DNA of 64,000 nucleotides from Methylotenera_A sp040387035 (GCA_040387035.1 JAZKEN010000063.1:1-64000); one strand, 5' to 3'. Counted from the first letter of the stretch, positions 18,261 to 26,470 are shown. The notes: generated by a model from the letters alone, not told the origin. Numbers and translations are program-made.

Positions 18261-18289
18261 ATAATTTGGAATTGATAATTCCAAATTAT
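18261..18289. promoter_or_regulatory. 29-bp perfect palindrome, likely LysR operator
   Basis: ATAATTTGGAATT (18261-18273) and its exact reverse complement (18277-18289) are separated by three bases. It lies 27 bp upstream of the LysR start and 99 bp upstream of iorA. It contains T-N11-A spacing typical of LysR sites. It probably serves as the autoregulatory and activating site of the adjacent regulator. Confidence 0.75.
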
Positions 18290-18316
18290 GGATTAATTGT
18301 TTCAATTCATTAAATC

Positions 18317-19057
18317 ATGCAAAATCAACTTGAAATGCTGCGTATTTTTAAAGTCGTGGCAGAATCCGCTAACTTCAAAGAAGCCTCTGTCAGGCTTGGT
18401 ATTTCGCCGCAGTCGGTCACGCGTGCCATCAAAGAACTTGAAGAACGTTTAGGTGAGCCCCTGTTCTACCGAAGCACGCGCAATACGACTATTACCGAAT
18501 TCGGTAAGCAAATCGCACTTAAGGCTGAAAGCTTGGTTGAAGGGGTGGATACCTTATTTCAATCCAGTAAAAACGCCAACCCGCAGCGCGTTGAGGGCAT
18601 AGTGAAAATTACCATGCCCAATTCCTTGGGCCGGCAATATCTGTTGCCTGCGCTAACCGATTTCTTAAAAGAACATCCCGGCATTCAGTTTGATTTAAGG
18701 TTTTCTGACCTTATAGATAATGTGGTTGCTGACCAGATGGATATCGGCGTGCGCGTTGGTTTTTTTAGCAATAATCGCAATGTGGCCAGGCGCGTCAATG
18801 ACGTCAAGTTTTATATCGTTGGTTCGCCGGAGTTGATTGCAAAAACAGGCGTCCCTGAGACAGTAGATGATCTTTGCCGCATGCCCTATACCGGCTTGAT
18901 TGACCACAATACAGGCAGGATGTGGCCCTGGTCTTTTGCCAATGCGCCCGATTGTTTTCCGACGGCCCCCAGCTTTGTGACGGATGACCCGGAGGCTGAA
19001 CTGGGCGCGGTATTAGCGGGAATCGGCTATGCGCAACTTGGGGATTTTTTATGCGAA
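18317..19057 (+). CDS. LysR-type transcriptional regulator (3' end lost in gap)
   Basis: The first 247 residues of a LysR regulator. The winged helix-turn-helix is at residues 1-60 (FKVVAESANFKEASVRLGISPQSVTRAIKELEERLGEPLFYRSTR) and the effector domain follows (GIVKITMPNSLGRQYLLPALTDFLKEHPGI, DIGVRVG). About 50 C-terminal residues are missing because the sequence enters the N run. It is divergent from the iorA-iorB-xdhC operon, so it is the likely regulator of the molybdenum hydroxylase. Its effector is unknown. Confidence 0.9.
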
Positions 19058-19157
19058 NNNNNNNNNNNNNNNNNNNNNNNNNNNNNNNNNNNNNNNNNNN
19101 NNNNNNNNNNNNNNNNNNNNNNNNNNNNNNNNNNNNNNNNNNNNNNNNNNNNNNNNN
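19058..19157. other. Assembly gap, 100 N placeholder
   Basis: Exactly 100 N between the 3' ends of two converging genes. The LysR protein lacks about 50 residues and RibA about 48, which needs close to 290 bp, so the real gap must be longer than 100 bp if both genes are intact. Confidence 0.9.
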
Positions 19158-19609
19158 CTCATCAGCCGGATGGACTTAACCCCTAAATCCAGCAATATTT
19201 CCGCAGCGGTGTCGAATGAGCGGCTATCCACCGGTAATCCCAGCGCAATATTGGCTTCAACGGTATCCAAGCCTTGATCTTGTAGTGCATATGCGCGAAT
19301 CTTATTCGCCAGGCCAATGCCGCGGCCCTCATGGTCGCGCAGGTAAATAATGACACCTTTACCTTCTTCTGCAATCAACTGTTGAGCGAGTTTCAACTGC
19401 TCTCCACAATCGCAACGTTTAGAGGCAAATATATCGCCCGTTAAGCACTCGGAATGCACCCTGGTCAGTACGTTTTCTTGTGAATCAACCTGGCCCATCA
19501 CTAATGCAACATGCTCCGCTGCCGATGTATTATCCGTATACAAATGAATGAAATAGTCACCAAATTCGGTCGGTAATTTGGAGCTTGAAACTCTGGTCAC
19601 ATTGCTCAT
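19158..19609 (-). CDS. ribA: GTP cyclohydrolase II (3' end lost in gap)
   Basis: First enzyme of riboflavin synthesis, opening GTP to the diaminopyrimidine with release of formate and pyrophosphate. The first 150 residues are visible: the zinc cysteines C55, C66 and C68 (HSECLTGDIFASKRCDCGEQL), LRDHEGRGIGLANKIRAYALQDQG and VDSRSFDTAAEIL. The C-terminal stretch beginning around NNPKK is in the gap. It is a stand-alone RibA without a RibB domain. No FMN riboswitch is visible upstream; only 29 bp separate it from the regulator remnant. Confidence 0.93.
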
Positions 19610-19638
19610 TTATGTCTTTTAAATCTCATGTTTGGTTA

Positions 19639-19833
19639 TTATCTAAGCGCATTGATAGCGCCCATTTTAATTAGCTTGGCCCTGATGATATTGCGGCTAA
19701 CACCTAATAGTTTAGCGGTCTGCAACTGATTGTTATGGCAATAACTGTACGCCGCTTTTACAATTGTATCTTCAAAATGCTCATAAAGATTATCCGGGCC
19801 CGATTCAAACAACTGATGTAGTGCATCTTGGTA
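19639..19833 (-). pseudogene. Headless C-terminal remnant of a Fis-type sigma-54 activator
   Basis: An open stretch of 64 codons, bounded upstream by an in-frame TAA (19834-19836), encodes only the Fis-type DNA-binding domain: NLYEHFEDTIVKAAYSYCHN and NQLQTAKLLGVSRNIIRAKL. It aligns well with the last 60 residues of the intact activator at 48647-49738 (QLYNLFVQKIVLQTYEYCKK, QVQTARVLGISRNVLRPLL). There is no ATG or good ribosome-binding site and no AAA+ domain upstream. I therefore read it as the remains of a second such regulator. A short functional Fis-like protein from an internal TTG is possible but unlikely. The 170 bp beyond it up to 20004 holds nothing I recognise. Confidence 0.7.
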
Positions 19834-20004
19834 TTAATAAAATCAGGCAGATACGACAATTTTTAAATATTATCATGCTGGTTTATAAGCAATATGCTCT
19901 ACGGGTGCTTGTTACACAGCAACAAAAAATGGCTTTGTGGATTTTCAGTTTCGCCAACCGGTTAACCGCTGAATTTGTGGGGATGATTTGGGAAGGAACT
20001 GTGT

Positions 20005-20024
20005 TATGTACGATTACGTACATA
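20005..20024 (+). promoter_or_regulatory. Crp/Fnr-type site 1 (asmA-like gene promoter)
   Basis: TATGTACG-ATTA-CGTACATA is a perfect 8-4-8 inverted repeat with the 5-6-5 geometry of Crp/Fnr sites (core 20007-20022). A -10-like TAATAT (20044-20049) is centred 32 bp downstream, which would put the site at -41.5 (class II activation). The gene starts at 20134. Confidence 0.7.
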
Positions 20025-20029
20025 AAAAT

Positions 20030-20055
20030 TGCCGCATATAGAATAATATGCGGCA
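20030..20055. repeat. 10-bp perfect hairpin overlapping the predicted -10 element
   Basis: TGCCGCATAT (20030-20039) and ATATGCGGCA (20046-20055) flank six bases. The right arm overlaps the predicted -10 hexamer of the asmA-like gene, so it may be an operator for a repressor or a 5' mRNA hairpin. It is not a terminator, as no T run follows. Confidence 0.5.
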
Positions 20056-20133
20056 TGGCCTTAATAGCATCTGCAAACATTCAACATTTAAACTTGTCCA
20101 TTGATGATAGTTTAAAAATGGACACAGTTTTAA

Positions 20134-22200
20134 ATGGCACTAAATAATCAATACATAAACAAAGCCAATCTGATTGCTGGCTTGGTGGCGAGTATTATTG
20201 TTGCGCTTGTCTTGTGCGAGCATGCGGGCTGGCCGTTTCTGGCCGATCCTTTGCAAAAACAATTGTCTACGCTGCTCAATCGCAAGCTAAGTTTTACTAG
20301 CACTGCAGGCAATTTGGCCAAGACTGAGCAGGGCTATGTTCAAACGCCTGATAAGGAATCTTTCCGGCTGACTTTATTAGGCGGGCTTAAAATAAATTCA
20401 GATGGATTGAATATTGCGGCGCCGGTTTGGAGTGAAAAGCCGCATTTTATCCAGGCCGAAAATGTCAGGCTTCAACTGCGGTATATCGATTTATGGCGTG
20501 CCTACCGCGGCCAAGCCATTCATATCAAAAGCCTGCAGGCTAGCTATCTGGATGGGTACCTTGAGCGAAAAGCAGATGGCCGCGCATCCTGGCAATTTAA
20601 AGACAAACCGACAGACCCCGACCAACCCTTACGTCTGCCTACGTTTGACCAATTGATATTAGCAAATGGCTTGCTCCATATTGATGACGTGCCGCTTAAG
20701 TCCAAGATTGAGGCTAAGGTTGCATTGAACGATAAGCTCGCTAACCAGCGCCTCAAGCAAAAAGCCAGCCGATCCAATAACAATATCCTAACGGCCAGCG
20801 CTACAGGACGCTATCAATCATTACCATTAAAAATGGAGTTAACTACAGCCAGCGAAGTACTGACGACTACGCAAAAATCAGGAAAATTTCCGGTTGCAAT
20901 GAAGTTGAATGCCACGGTTGGCCGCTCTAGCCTGGTTTTTAAGGGTGCTACCGCTAATGCGATGCGGTTAAACAGTTTTGCCGGTGACTACAAATTAAAA
21001 GGATCCTCACTGGCGGCATTCGGTGATTTGCTGAGGGTTACCTTGCCAACCACGGCGGCATTCAATACGCATGGATCAATTGAAAAACAAGATTTACTGT
21101 GGCGCGTCAAAGTGGATCAAATCACCATTGGCGAAAGCATTTTAAATGGCGACTTTTCATACGACAAAGGATTAAAAACGCCCCTGCTTAAAGGCAAGCT
21201 GGGCGGGAAAAAACTGGTCATCACCGATTTAGGCCCTGCATTCGGTGCCGACAGTGTGGCAAAAAACTCCAGCAAGGTGCTGCCACGGCGTCCGTTTGAT
21301 TTGGCTTCCCTACGCAGGATGAACGCAGATGTAGGCATCAACATTCAATATTTAGATTTGAAAACACGACTCTTAGAGCCGCTTAAACCTTTGCAAGCGC
21401 ATCTTCAGTTAAAAAATGCAGTGTTGGCCATCAATAATATTAAGGCATCTACCGCTGATGGAAGACTGACAGGCGATATCAGTTTAGATGGCCGCAGCTC
21501 AAAAGCCCTGTGGGATGCCGATCTGGGCTGGAGCGGTGTGCGCCTGGAGCGATGGATAAAGCAGACTCGCAAGGACAAATCACCGCCCTATGTTTCGGGC
21601 AAATTGAACGGCAAAGCGATTTTAAAAGGTCAGGGAAAATCCACGGCTGAGGTGCTGGCCAGCTTAAGCGGCAATATTCGCAGTGAGTTGCATCAAGGCT
21701 CAGTCTCACATTTGGGTATTGAAGTGGCAGGCATCGACCTGGCACAGTCTGTGGGCTTGTTAATTAAAGGTGATGACGCTTTGCCAGTGCAATGCGCGGT
21801 GGTGGATTTGCAGGCTAAAGACGGTGTGTTTAGACCGCGCGCAATGGTGTTAGATACCGCTGACACCACAGTTTGGGTAGAGGGCTCGCTATCGCTGGCG
21901 GCTGAGACGCTTAACCTGCGCGCCATGGCTTTGCCTAAAGACTTCAGCCCGCTTACTTTACGCACGCCAGTAAATGTGACCGGCACTTTTTCCAACCCGA
22001 ATGTTTCACTAGAGAAAAAACCGGTCGCTCTAAAATTGGGCGCTTCGGTGTTGCTGGCTATCTTGAATCCTCTGGCTGCCGTCATCCCCTTGTTAGATAA
22101 CGGTGACAATAAAGAAGCCAAGCAGCGTGCCGCTGGTTGCTTGGCCATGATGCAGAAAAACAAGGCAGCGCCCATAAAAACACCAACCAAAAATAAGTAA
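20134..22200 (+). CDS. AsmA-family protein
   Basis: Large periplasmic protein of 688 residues anchored by one N-terminal helix (about 13-35, LIAGLVASIIVALVLCEHAGWPF). It has the AsmA/chorein-like architecture: an N-terminal AsmA domain, a long beta-rich middle with repeated FxGDYKLKGSSLAAFGDLL and LNGDFSYDKG patterns, and a C-terminal AsmA_2 block (SGKLNGKAILKGQGKSTAEVLASLSGNIRSEL; AVVDLQAKDGVFRPRAMVLDTADTTVWVEG). AsmA-like proteins are implicated in lipid transport and outer-membrane homeostasis (family knowledge). It sits downstream of a perfect Crp/Fnr-type site, together with the stress genes that follow, and near an MCE lipid transporter carrying the same kind of site. Confidence 0.87.
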   Translation: MALNNQYINKANLIAGLVASIIVALVLCEHAGWPFLADPLQKQLSTLLNRKLSFTSTAGNLAKTEQGYVQTPDKESFRLTLLGGLKINSDGLNIAAPVWSEKPHFIQAENVRLQLRYIDLWRAYRGQAIHIKSLQASYLDGYLERKADGRASWQFKDKPTDPDQPLRLPTFDQLILANGLLHIDDVPLKSKIEAKVALNDKLANQRLKQKASRSNNNILTASATGRYQSLPLKMELTTASEVLTTTQKSGKFPVAMKLNATVGRSSLVFKGATANAMRLNSFAGDYKLKGSSLAAFGDLLRVTLPTTAAFNTHGSIEKQDLLWRVKVDQITIGESILNGDFSYDKGLKTPLLKGKLGGKKLVITDLGPAFGADSVAKNSSKVLPRRPFDLASLRRMNADVGINIQYLDLKTRLLEPLKPLQAHLQLKNAVLAINNIKASTADGRLTGDISLDGRSSKALWDADLGWSGVRLERWIKQTRKDKSPPYVSGKLNGKAILKGQGKSTAEVLASLSGNIRSELHQGSVSHLGIEVAGIDLAQSVGLLIKGDDALPVQCAVVDLQAKDGVFRPRAMVLDTADTTVWVEGSLSLAAETLNLRAMALPKDFSPLTLRTPVNVTGTFSNPNVSLEKKPVALKLGASVLLAILNPLAAVIPLLDNGDNKEAKQRAAGCLAMMQKNKAAPIKTPTKNK

Positions 22201-22236
22201 ACCCCAGCAAGCTTTAATCCCGATTATCGCCTTGAG

Positions 22237-22252
22237 TGTTGTGTATCGTACA
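22237..22252 (+). promoter_or_regulatory. Crp/Fnr-type site 2 (stress protein promoter)
   Basis: TGTTGT-GTAT-CGTACA has a perfect right half-site and a weak left one. TATTCT (22274-22279) lies with its centre exactly 32 bp downstream and the gene starts at 22334. It is weak alone and supported mainly by spacing and by its resemblance to the other sites. Confidence 0.45.
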
Positions 22253-22333
22253 GACCGTTCAAACCATTAAACCTATTCTGAAAGCACAAATTAAGCACTT
22301 TAATTTGATTAAATTTTAATGGAGAGAAGCAAA

Positions 22334-22831
22334 ATGAATGTAATTACAGGCTTGTTTAAAGATCAAAATAGTGCAGAAAACGCTTACAAATCGGCTGCTG
22401 AGATGGGTTACTCCAGCGACGAGATTAATGTGGTCATGTCAGAAGAAACACGTAAAAAATATTATGGCCAGGACGCTACGCTAGAAACCGAAGTAGGTAA
22501 TAAAGCCGCAGAAGGTGCTGCCATTGGCGGCGCACTGGGTAGCACGGTAGGCGCGATTGCAGCGGCTATTGCGGCCGTAGGCACTAGTTTGGTACTGCCA
22601 GGCCTGGGTTTGGTAATTGCTGGCCCGTTAGCGGCAGCCGTTGCTGGCGCTGGTGCCGGCGGTGTTACGGCTGGTTTGGTAGGCGCATTGATCGGTTGGG
22701 GCATTCCGGAAGATCGCCTTAAGGAATATGAGCAGGGAATCAACGATGGCGGTATCTTAATCGGTGTAAAAGCCCGTTCTGATGAAGATGCGCGCCGATT
22801 TGAAAGCGACTGGAATCGTAACGCGGAATAA
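22334..22831 (+). CDS. General-stress protein, YflT/17M-like with glycine-zipper membrane segment
   Basis: Protein of 165 residues. The N-terminal third resembles the heat-shock/YflT (general stress protein 17M) domain: MNVITGLFKDQNSAENAYKS and MGYSSDEINVVMSEE. A long Gly/Ala-rich hydrophobic zone follows (about 60-120, AAIGGALGSTVGAIAAAIAAVG) as two helices, then a C-terminal DGGILIGVKARSDEDA. I choose ATG 22334 because GGAGAG precedes it; an upstream ATG five codons earlier overlaps this ribosome-binding site. The molecular role of the family is unknown; such proteins are induced by osmotic or oxidative stress. A bidirectional terminator follows. Confidence 0.82.
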   Translation: MNVITGLFKDQNSAENAYKSAAEMGYSSDEINVVMSEETRKKYYGQDATLETEVGNKAAEGAAIGGALGSTVGAIAAAIAAVGTSLVLPGLGLVIAGPLAAAVAGAGAGGVTAGLVGALIGWGIPEDRLKEYEQGINDGGILIGVKARSDEDARRFESDWNRNAE

Positions 22832-22860
22832 TGTTACAAGGCCGTTAATCAATAGGTAAT

Positions 22861-22890
22861 AAAAAATCCTCTTTTACAGAGGATTTTTTA
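22861..22890. terminator. Bidirectional terminator
   Basis: AAAAAATCCTCT pairs perfectly with AGAGGATTTTTT around a short loop, giving a T run on both strands. It sits between the convergent stress-protein gene and the lipoprotein gene that ends at 22925. Confidence 0.9.
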
Positions 22891-22924
22891 TTGGCTTGTG
22901 ACTTTAACTACGTAACATCACATC

Positions 22925-23584
22925 TTATTTTTGTATATTTTGCCCGGATTTCGCCCAATCGCTAGATAACTGTTTAGTGAATTGCCTGAGTTTCTCCAAG
23001 GCTTGGGTGACTGCCAAATTCGATGCCCGGACGCCGCCAATCGGGTCATCGCTTTCAGCAGAGACGGTCTCATCGAATTGACGTAAAGCAATCACTTGGT
23101 TTGTTGAGCTATCGATAACGGTTACCCTTAAAGAAAACAAAACTTGGCTGGGATTGGTATTGAAATTTTGTACCAACCTGATCAGTTCTGACTCTAACCT
23201 TAAATCGGTTTTAACTGCAGCCAGCTTTGGCAATACCGCTTTGAAGGCATGGGTTTGTTCTATGGCTTTCACCATTAAGGGCTGCAGCATATCTGAAGGC
23301 GTATCCAGCCATTCATTGCGTGCAAAGTACTCTAAGCGATAGGCTGAGCGTGTATACATCATATGGCGCGTATCGAAACCAGCGGCGGCCTTTGGTGTAT
23401 TGATGATCAATGTTGGCAAGTTCTGCTCAGTGTTCAATGCACTGACCGCCTCTGAGTCCGCTTGAATACTATCCAATGAATAATAAGCGGTGTTAATTGG
23501 CGGCTTGGGCAGCAGGCTAGAGCAGCCGCTGACAAACAGGCCTATCAACAGCGGGCTTAGTCTAAGTAGCAATCGGTTTGTCAT
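22925..23584 (-). CDS. ABC-type transport auxiliary lipoprotein (PqiC-like)
   Basis: Outer-membrane or periplasmic lipoprotein of 219 residues. The lipobox is VSGC (cysteine at residue 21), followed by SSLLPKPPINTAYYSLD. The later pattern (FDTRHMMYTRSAYRLEYFARNEWLDTPSDMLQPLMVKAIE) is that of COG3218/ABC_trans_aux proteins, which include PqiC. It overlaps the end of the MCE protein gene by four bases and is the last gene of the MlaE-MlaF-MlaD-type operon, where it would receive or pass on lipid at the outer membrane (inference). Confidence 0.88.
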   Translation of the reverse strand: MTNRLLLRLSPLLIGLFVSGCSSLLPKPPINTAYYSLDSIQADSEAVSALNTEQNLPTLIINTPKAAAGFDTRHMMYTRSAYRLEYFARNEWLDTPSDMLQPLMVKAIEQTHAFKAVLPKLAAVKTDLRLESELIRLVQNFNTNPSQVLFSLRVTVIDSSTNQVIALRQFDETVSAESDDPIGGVRASNLAVTQALEKLRQFTKQLSSDWAKSGQNIQK

Positions 23585-24573
23585 GGTGATACGCTTTCAG
23601 GTGATGTCTCGCCAGGGCCGTTTGGCACAGCGCTACGGCCACGCAGCAAGCTGGCCGGATCGCGTTCCGTCTGCTCGCTTAAGCGTTTTAATGAGGCAGA
23701 TAAAGCATTCAGCTCAGCCAATAAACGCTGCACTTCCGGCAAGGTTTCGGCTGTATAGCGGTCAACATTGTTGCCCACGGATGTGACGGTTTTTCCGGCA
23801 TTGGTGCTGGCAATAGCTGCCTCATCGGCGGCTTTTTCAATGGCGGCAGCGCTTTTATTGATTTGCGCAATAGTGACAGTTAGCTGATCGGCCACCGGTT
23901 GCATCTTGTCAATCAAGGGGTTTAATTTTTCAGTTGCACGCGCCGTATTGTCGGCGGCACGCGCGGCATTGACGATACCTGCATCAATCTCAGTTTTTCG
24001 CTGCGCAATCGTTTTGGAGACGATGGCAATGTCGGCAAGAGCGCTTTTAAAAGCTTCACGGTTTTCGATACTGAGCAAGGAATCAATGGTACTGGAAGTA
24101 TTATCCAGTTTAGCCAGTACGGTAGTGAGTATGTTTTCCAGGCGCGTACTTAAAGACGGTTTGGTTTGAATCACCGGATACTTTTCCTGGCCACTTGCCA
24201 CCAAAGGCAGTGCGTCTTGGGCACCACCATCCAGCTCCACGTAGGCGATCCCTGTCAGGCCTTGCGTTTTCAGTACGGCAACGGTATCCACCTTGATGGG
24301 GGTACCGCGCTCTATAGCAAAAACCAACCTGACGCGTTCCGGGTTGCTGGGGTCTAGTTGGATATTTTGCACTTTACCCACATCCACGCCGTTGTACTTG
24401 ACGGGCGCATTTAAGTTAAGGCCGGCTACCGATTCTTCTACGATCGCCAAATACAAATCGTATTTTTTCTGCAAGGAGCCGCCGGAAGCCAGCCATAGTA
24501 TGGCAACAATAAGCAGGGTGCCTAACAGTATGACAAAAGCCCCTACAGCGGCATAATTTACTTTGGTTTCGAT
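23581..24573 (-). CDS. mlaD: MCE/MlaD-family lipid-binding protein with a non-canonical ATC start
   Basis: Inner-membrane-anchored periplasmic MCE protein, about 330 residues. After the mlaF stop (24583-24585) the frame reads ...ATC ATC GAA ACC AAA GTA AAT TAT, giving xETKVNYAAVGAFVILLGT and then the transmembrane anchor IVAILWLA. Family members start METK/METR, so the codon at 24571-24573 should be ATG but is ATC. AAGGA is six bases upstream, ideal for initiation there. No ATG, GTG or TTG lies between the mlaF stop and the anchor. The first conventional start (TTG at 24474) would lose the anchor. The MCE domain (APVKYNGVDVGKVQNIQLDP; GLTGIAYVELDGG) and a C-terminal helical region follow. Either ATC initiates or the base is an error or recent mutation. 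Confidence 0.82.
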   Translation of the reverse strand: METKVNYAAVGAFVILLGTLLIVAILWLASGGSLQKKYDLYLAIVEESVAGLNLNAPVKYNGVDVGKVQNIQLDPSNPERVRLVFAIERGTPIKVDTVAVLKTQGLTGIAYVELDGGAQDALPLVASGQEKYPVIQTKPSLSTRLENILTTVLAKLDNTSSTIDSLLSIENREAFKSALADIAIVSKTIAQRKTEIDAGIVNAARAADNTARATEKLNPLIDKMQPVADQLTVTIAQINKSAAAIEKAADEAAIASTNAGKTVTSVGNNVDRYTAETLPEVQRLLAELNALSASLKRLSEQTERDPASLLRGRSAVPNGPGETSPESVSP

Positions 24574-24582
24574 GATATTTCC

Positions 24583-25419
24583 TTAAGGGTGCATGGTTTT
24601 TTCAGGAGTTTTTTGTCTTTTATTTTTATAGGCATTCTGCTCTTGTGCGAATCTTGCGCGTGGGCTGTCAAAAAACATTTTAACCGCAGGATTGTCGCTT
24701 TTGGATAGCGCTAACATGGAGTCGACCTCTTGCACTTTGCCGTCTGCCAGCACCGCCACACGGTCAGCTACTTGCCACAATAAATCCAGGTCATGCGTAA
24801 TCATCACAATGGTCAATCCAAACTGTTCACGCAAATGCAACACCAGTTCATCTACGCCTGCAGCGCTGACTGGGTCTAGCCCCGCAGTTGGTTCATCCAG
24901 AAACAGTAGTTCCGGATCCAGCGCGATTGAGCGTGCCAGCGATGCACGCTTCATCATACCGCCGCTAAGCGCAGAAGGAAACTGCAAGCTGGCTTCTGGT
25001 TTCAGGCCTGTCATGGCCAGTTTGGCATCGGCAATCGCATCGATTTCTGTATCGGAAAGCCTTGTATGCTCACGCAATGGCAAGCCAACATTTTCCTTGA
25101 CGGTTAATGCGCCAAATAAGCCACCATTCTGAAACATCACGCCCCAGCGTTTACACAGGGCCAGTGCGTCCTCTTCGCTGATGTCTTGCAGGTTGACCCC
25201 TAAAACCTGGATGGATCCGCTGCTGGGCTTTTGCAATAAGATCATTTCGCGTAACAAGGTGGATTTACCAGAGCCACTGCCGCCAATAATGGCAAAAATC
25301 TCAGCACGATAGACGGTTAAATTTATATCGGTGTGCACAATATTGTCACCAAAGCGGGTTGAAACATTACGCATTTCAATCACGCTTTCGGTAGCGGCAT
25401 TGCTGGCTGGAGTATCCAT
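24583..25419 (-). CDS. mlaF: MCE-type ABC transporter ATPase (MlaF-like)
   Basis: ATPase of 278 residues for the MlaE permease. Walker A is GGSGSGKS, followed by the family-typical MFQNGGLFGALTVKENVGLPLREHT, signature LSGGMMKRASLARSIALDPELLFLDEPTAGLDPVSA and H-loop MITHDLD. A C-terminal extension (residues 240-278, FFDSPRARFAQEQNAYKNKRQKTPEKTMHP) matches the MlaF extension that contacts a partner subunit. The gene lies 6 bp after mlaE and directly before the MCE gene. Confidence 0.92.
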   Translation of the reverse strand: MDTPASNAATESVIEMRNVSTRFGDNIVHTDINLTVYRAEIFAIIGGSGSGKSTLLREMILLQKPSSGSIQVLGVNLQDISEEDALALCKRWGVMFQNGGLFGALTVKENVGLPLREHTRLSDTEIDAIADAKLAMTGLKPEASLQFPSALSGGMMKRASLARSIALDPELLFLDEPTAGLDPVSAAGVDELVLHLREQFGLTIVMITHDLDLLWQVADRVAVLADGKVQEVDSMLALSKSDNPAVKMFFDSPRARFAQEQNAYKNKRQKTPEKTMHP

Positions 25420-25425
25420 AAACTA

Positions 25426-26235
25426 TTAGAGATCCAGCATGCTAAAAGCCACAGAGAATAGCGCATCGGCCACAATCACCAGGAAAATGGATTGCACTAC
25501 ACTGCGGGTTGTTTGACGGCCTACGCTATCGGCACCACCCCTGGTTCTAAAGCCTTGAAAACAGCCAACCATGGCGATAATCACGGCAAATACCGGGGCT
25601 TTTCCAACCCCAATCATAAATGCGGTAGGGCTCACGGCTTTAACGAATCGGTCTAAAAACTCAACAAAGCCCACATCCAACTGTTGTTGTGCCATCAGCA
25701 TGCCGCCAAATACGCCCAGAGCATCCGCAAAAACAGTGAGCAGTGGCAGGGCAATAACCAATGCGATCACTTTTGGCAACACCAGCAGCTCTTGCGGCGA
25801 TATGCCCAGAGTGCGCATGGCGTCGATTTCTTCTGTTACCGACATTGTGCCAATTTGTGCTGCATAAGATGAGCCTGACCGCCCAGCCACAATGATCGCC
25901 GTCATTAATGGCGCAAATTCGCGCAACATCGATAGGCCAACCAAGTCTGCCACAAAAATATTGGCGCCGTATTGCCTCAGCTGACCAGCCCCTTGGTAGG
26001 CAACTACGATACCTAATAAAAAAGACAACAAGCCTACTATGGGCAGGGCATCAAAGCCGGCAATACGGATATTGAATAGGATAGGTCTCCAGCGTATGCG
26101 GCGCGGCTGGGTGATGCTTTTTACCAGTGTGATTGCTGTTTCGCCAATAAAGCTGAGCGCTTCGGTCAAATCATTAAGCAGGAAAATGCTGCTTTTTCCA
26201 ACACGCTCAAAAAGATTAGGTGCGGCAATTGTCAT
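25426..26235 (-). CDS. mlaE: MCE-type ABC transporter permease (MlaE-like)
   Basis: Inner-membrane permease of 269 residues with about five helices and the family blocks AYQGAGQLRQYGANIFVADLVGLSMLREFAPLMTAIIVAGRSGSSYAAQIGTMSVTEEIDAMRTLGISP and VFAVIIAMVGCFQGFRTRGGADSVGRQTTRSVVQSI. It is the short form without an N-terminal STAS domain. First gene of mlaE-mlaF-mlaD-lipoprotein; no mlaB, mlaC or mlaA homologue is nearby. The ribosome-binding site is weak. A perfect Crp/Fnr-type palindrome and a GATAAT box lie upstream, giving a predicted 5' leader of about 160 bases. Confidence 0.92.
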   Translation of the reverse strand: MTIAAPNLFERVGKSSIFLLNDLTEALSFIGETAITLVKSITQPRRIRWRPILFNIRIAGFDALPIVGLLSFLLGIVVAYQGAGQLRQYGANIFVADLVGLSMLREFAPLMTAIIVAGRSGSSYAAQIGTMSVTEEIDAMRTLGISPQELLVLPKVIALVIALPLLTVFADALGVFGGMLMAQQQLDVGFVEFLDRFVKAVSPTAFMIGVGKAPVFAVIIAMVGCFQGFRTRGGADSVGRQTTRSVVQSIFLVIVADALFSVAFSMLDL

Positions 26236-26423
26236 TTTAGCTAACTTGTTTGGCTTGTGGTGTTGAATTACTTAGTTTTGGCCTGCTTAGTGAAGTCATT
26301 TACTGATTAAAGCATGGCTGGCTGCTGCAAGCAACAACGTTTTAAATAAGCTTGGCGCCGGGATTTTGATTGGATAAAAAGGCATGCAATGCATAACATA
26401 TTATCAAATTATTGCCGTTTTTA

Positions 26424-26445
26424 ATCTGTACGATAGCGTACAGAT
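26424..26445 (-). promoter_or_regulatory. Crp/Fnr-type site 3 (mlaE operon promoter)
   Basis: A perfect 9-4-9 inverted repeat with core TGTACG-ATAG-CGTACA (26427-26442). On the minus strand GATAAT (26405 to 26400) is centred exactly 32 bp downstream of the core, the class II activator arrangement. This is the best site of the set. The 235-bp gap 26236-26470 holds nothing else I recognise. Confidence 0.78.
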
Positions 26446-26470
26446 AATAGGCTTTAGGCCGTTTCAACCA

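Noticed and set aside
19049..19186. Ends of the LysR and RibA frames drawn through the N run
   Set aside because: Codons inside N are meaningless; both genes are truncated at the gap edges.
19764..20147. 127-codon rightward ORF
   Set aside because: It crosses the regulator remnant, a Crp/Fnr-type site and a promoter, and its translation has no recognisable features.
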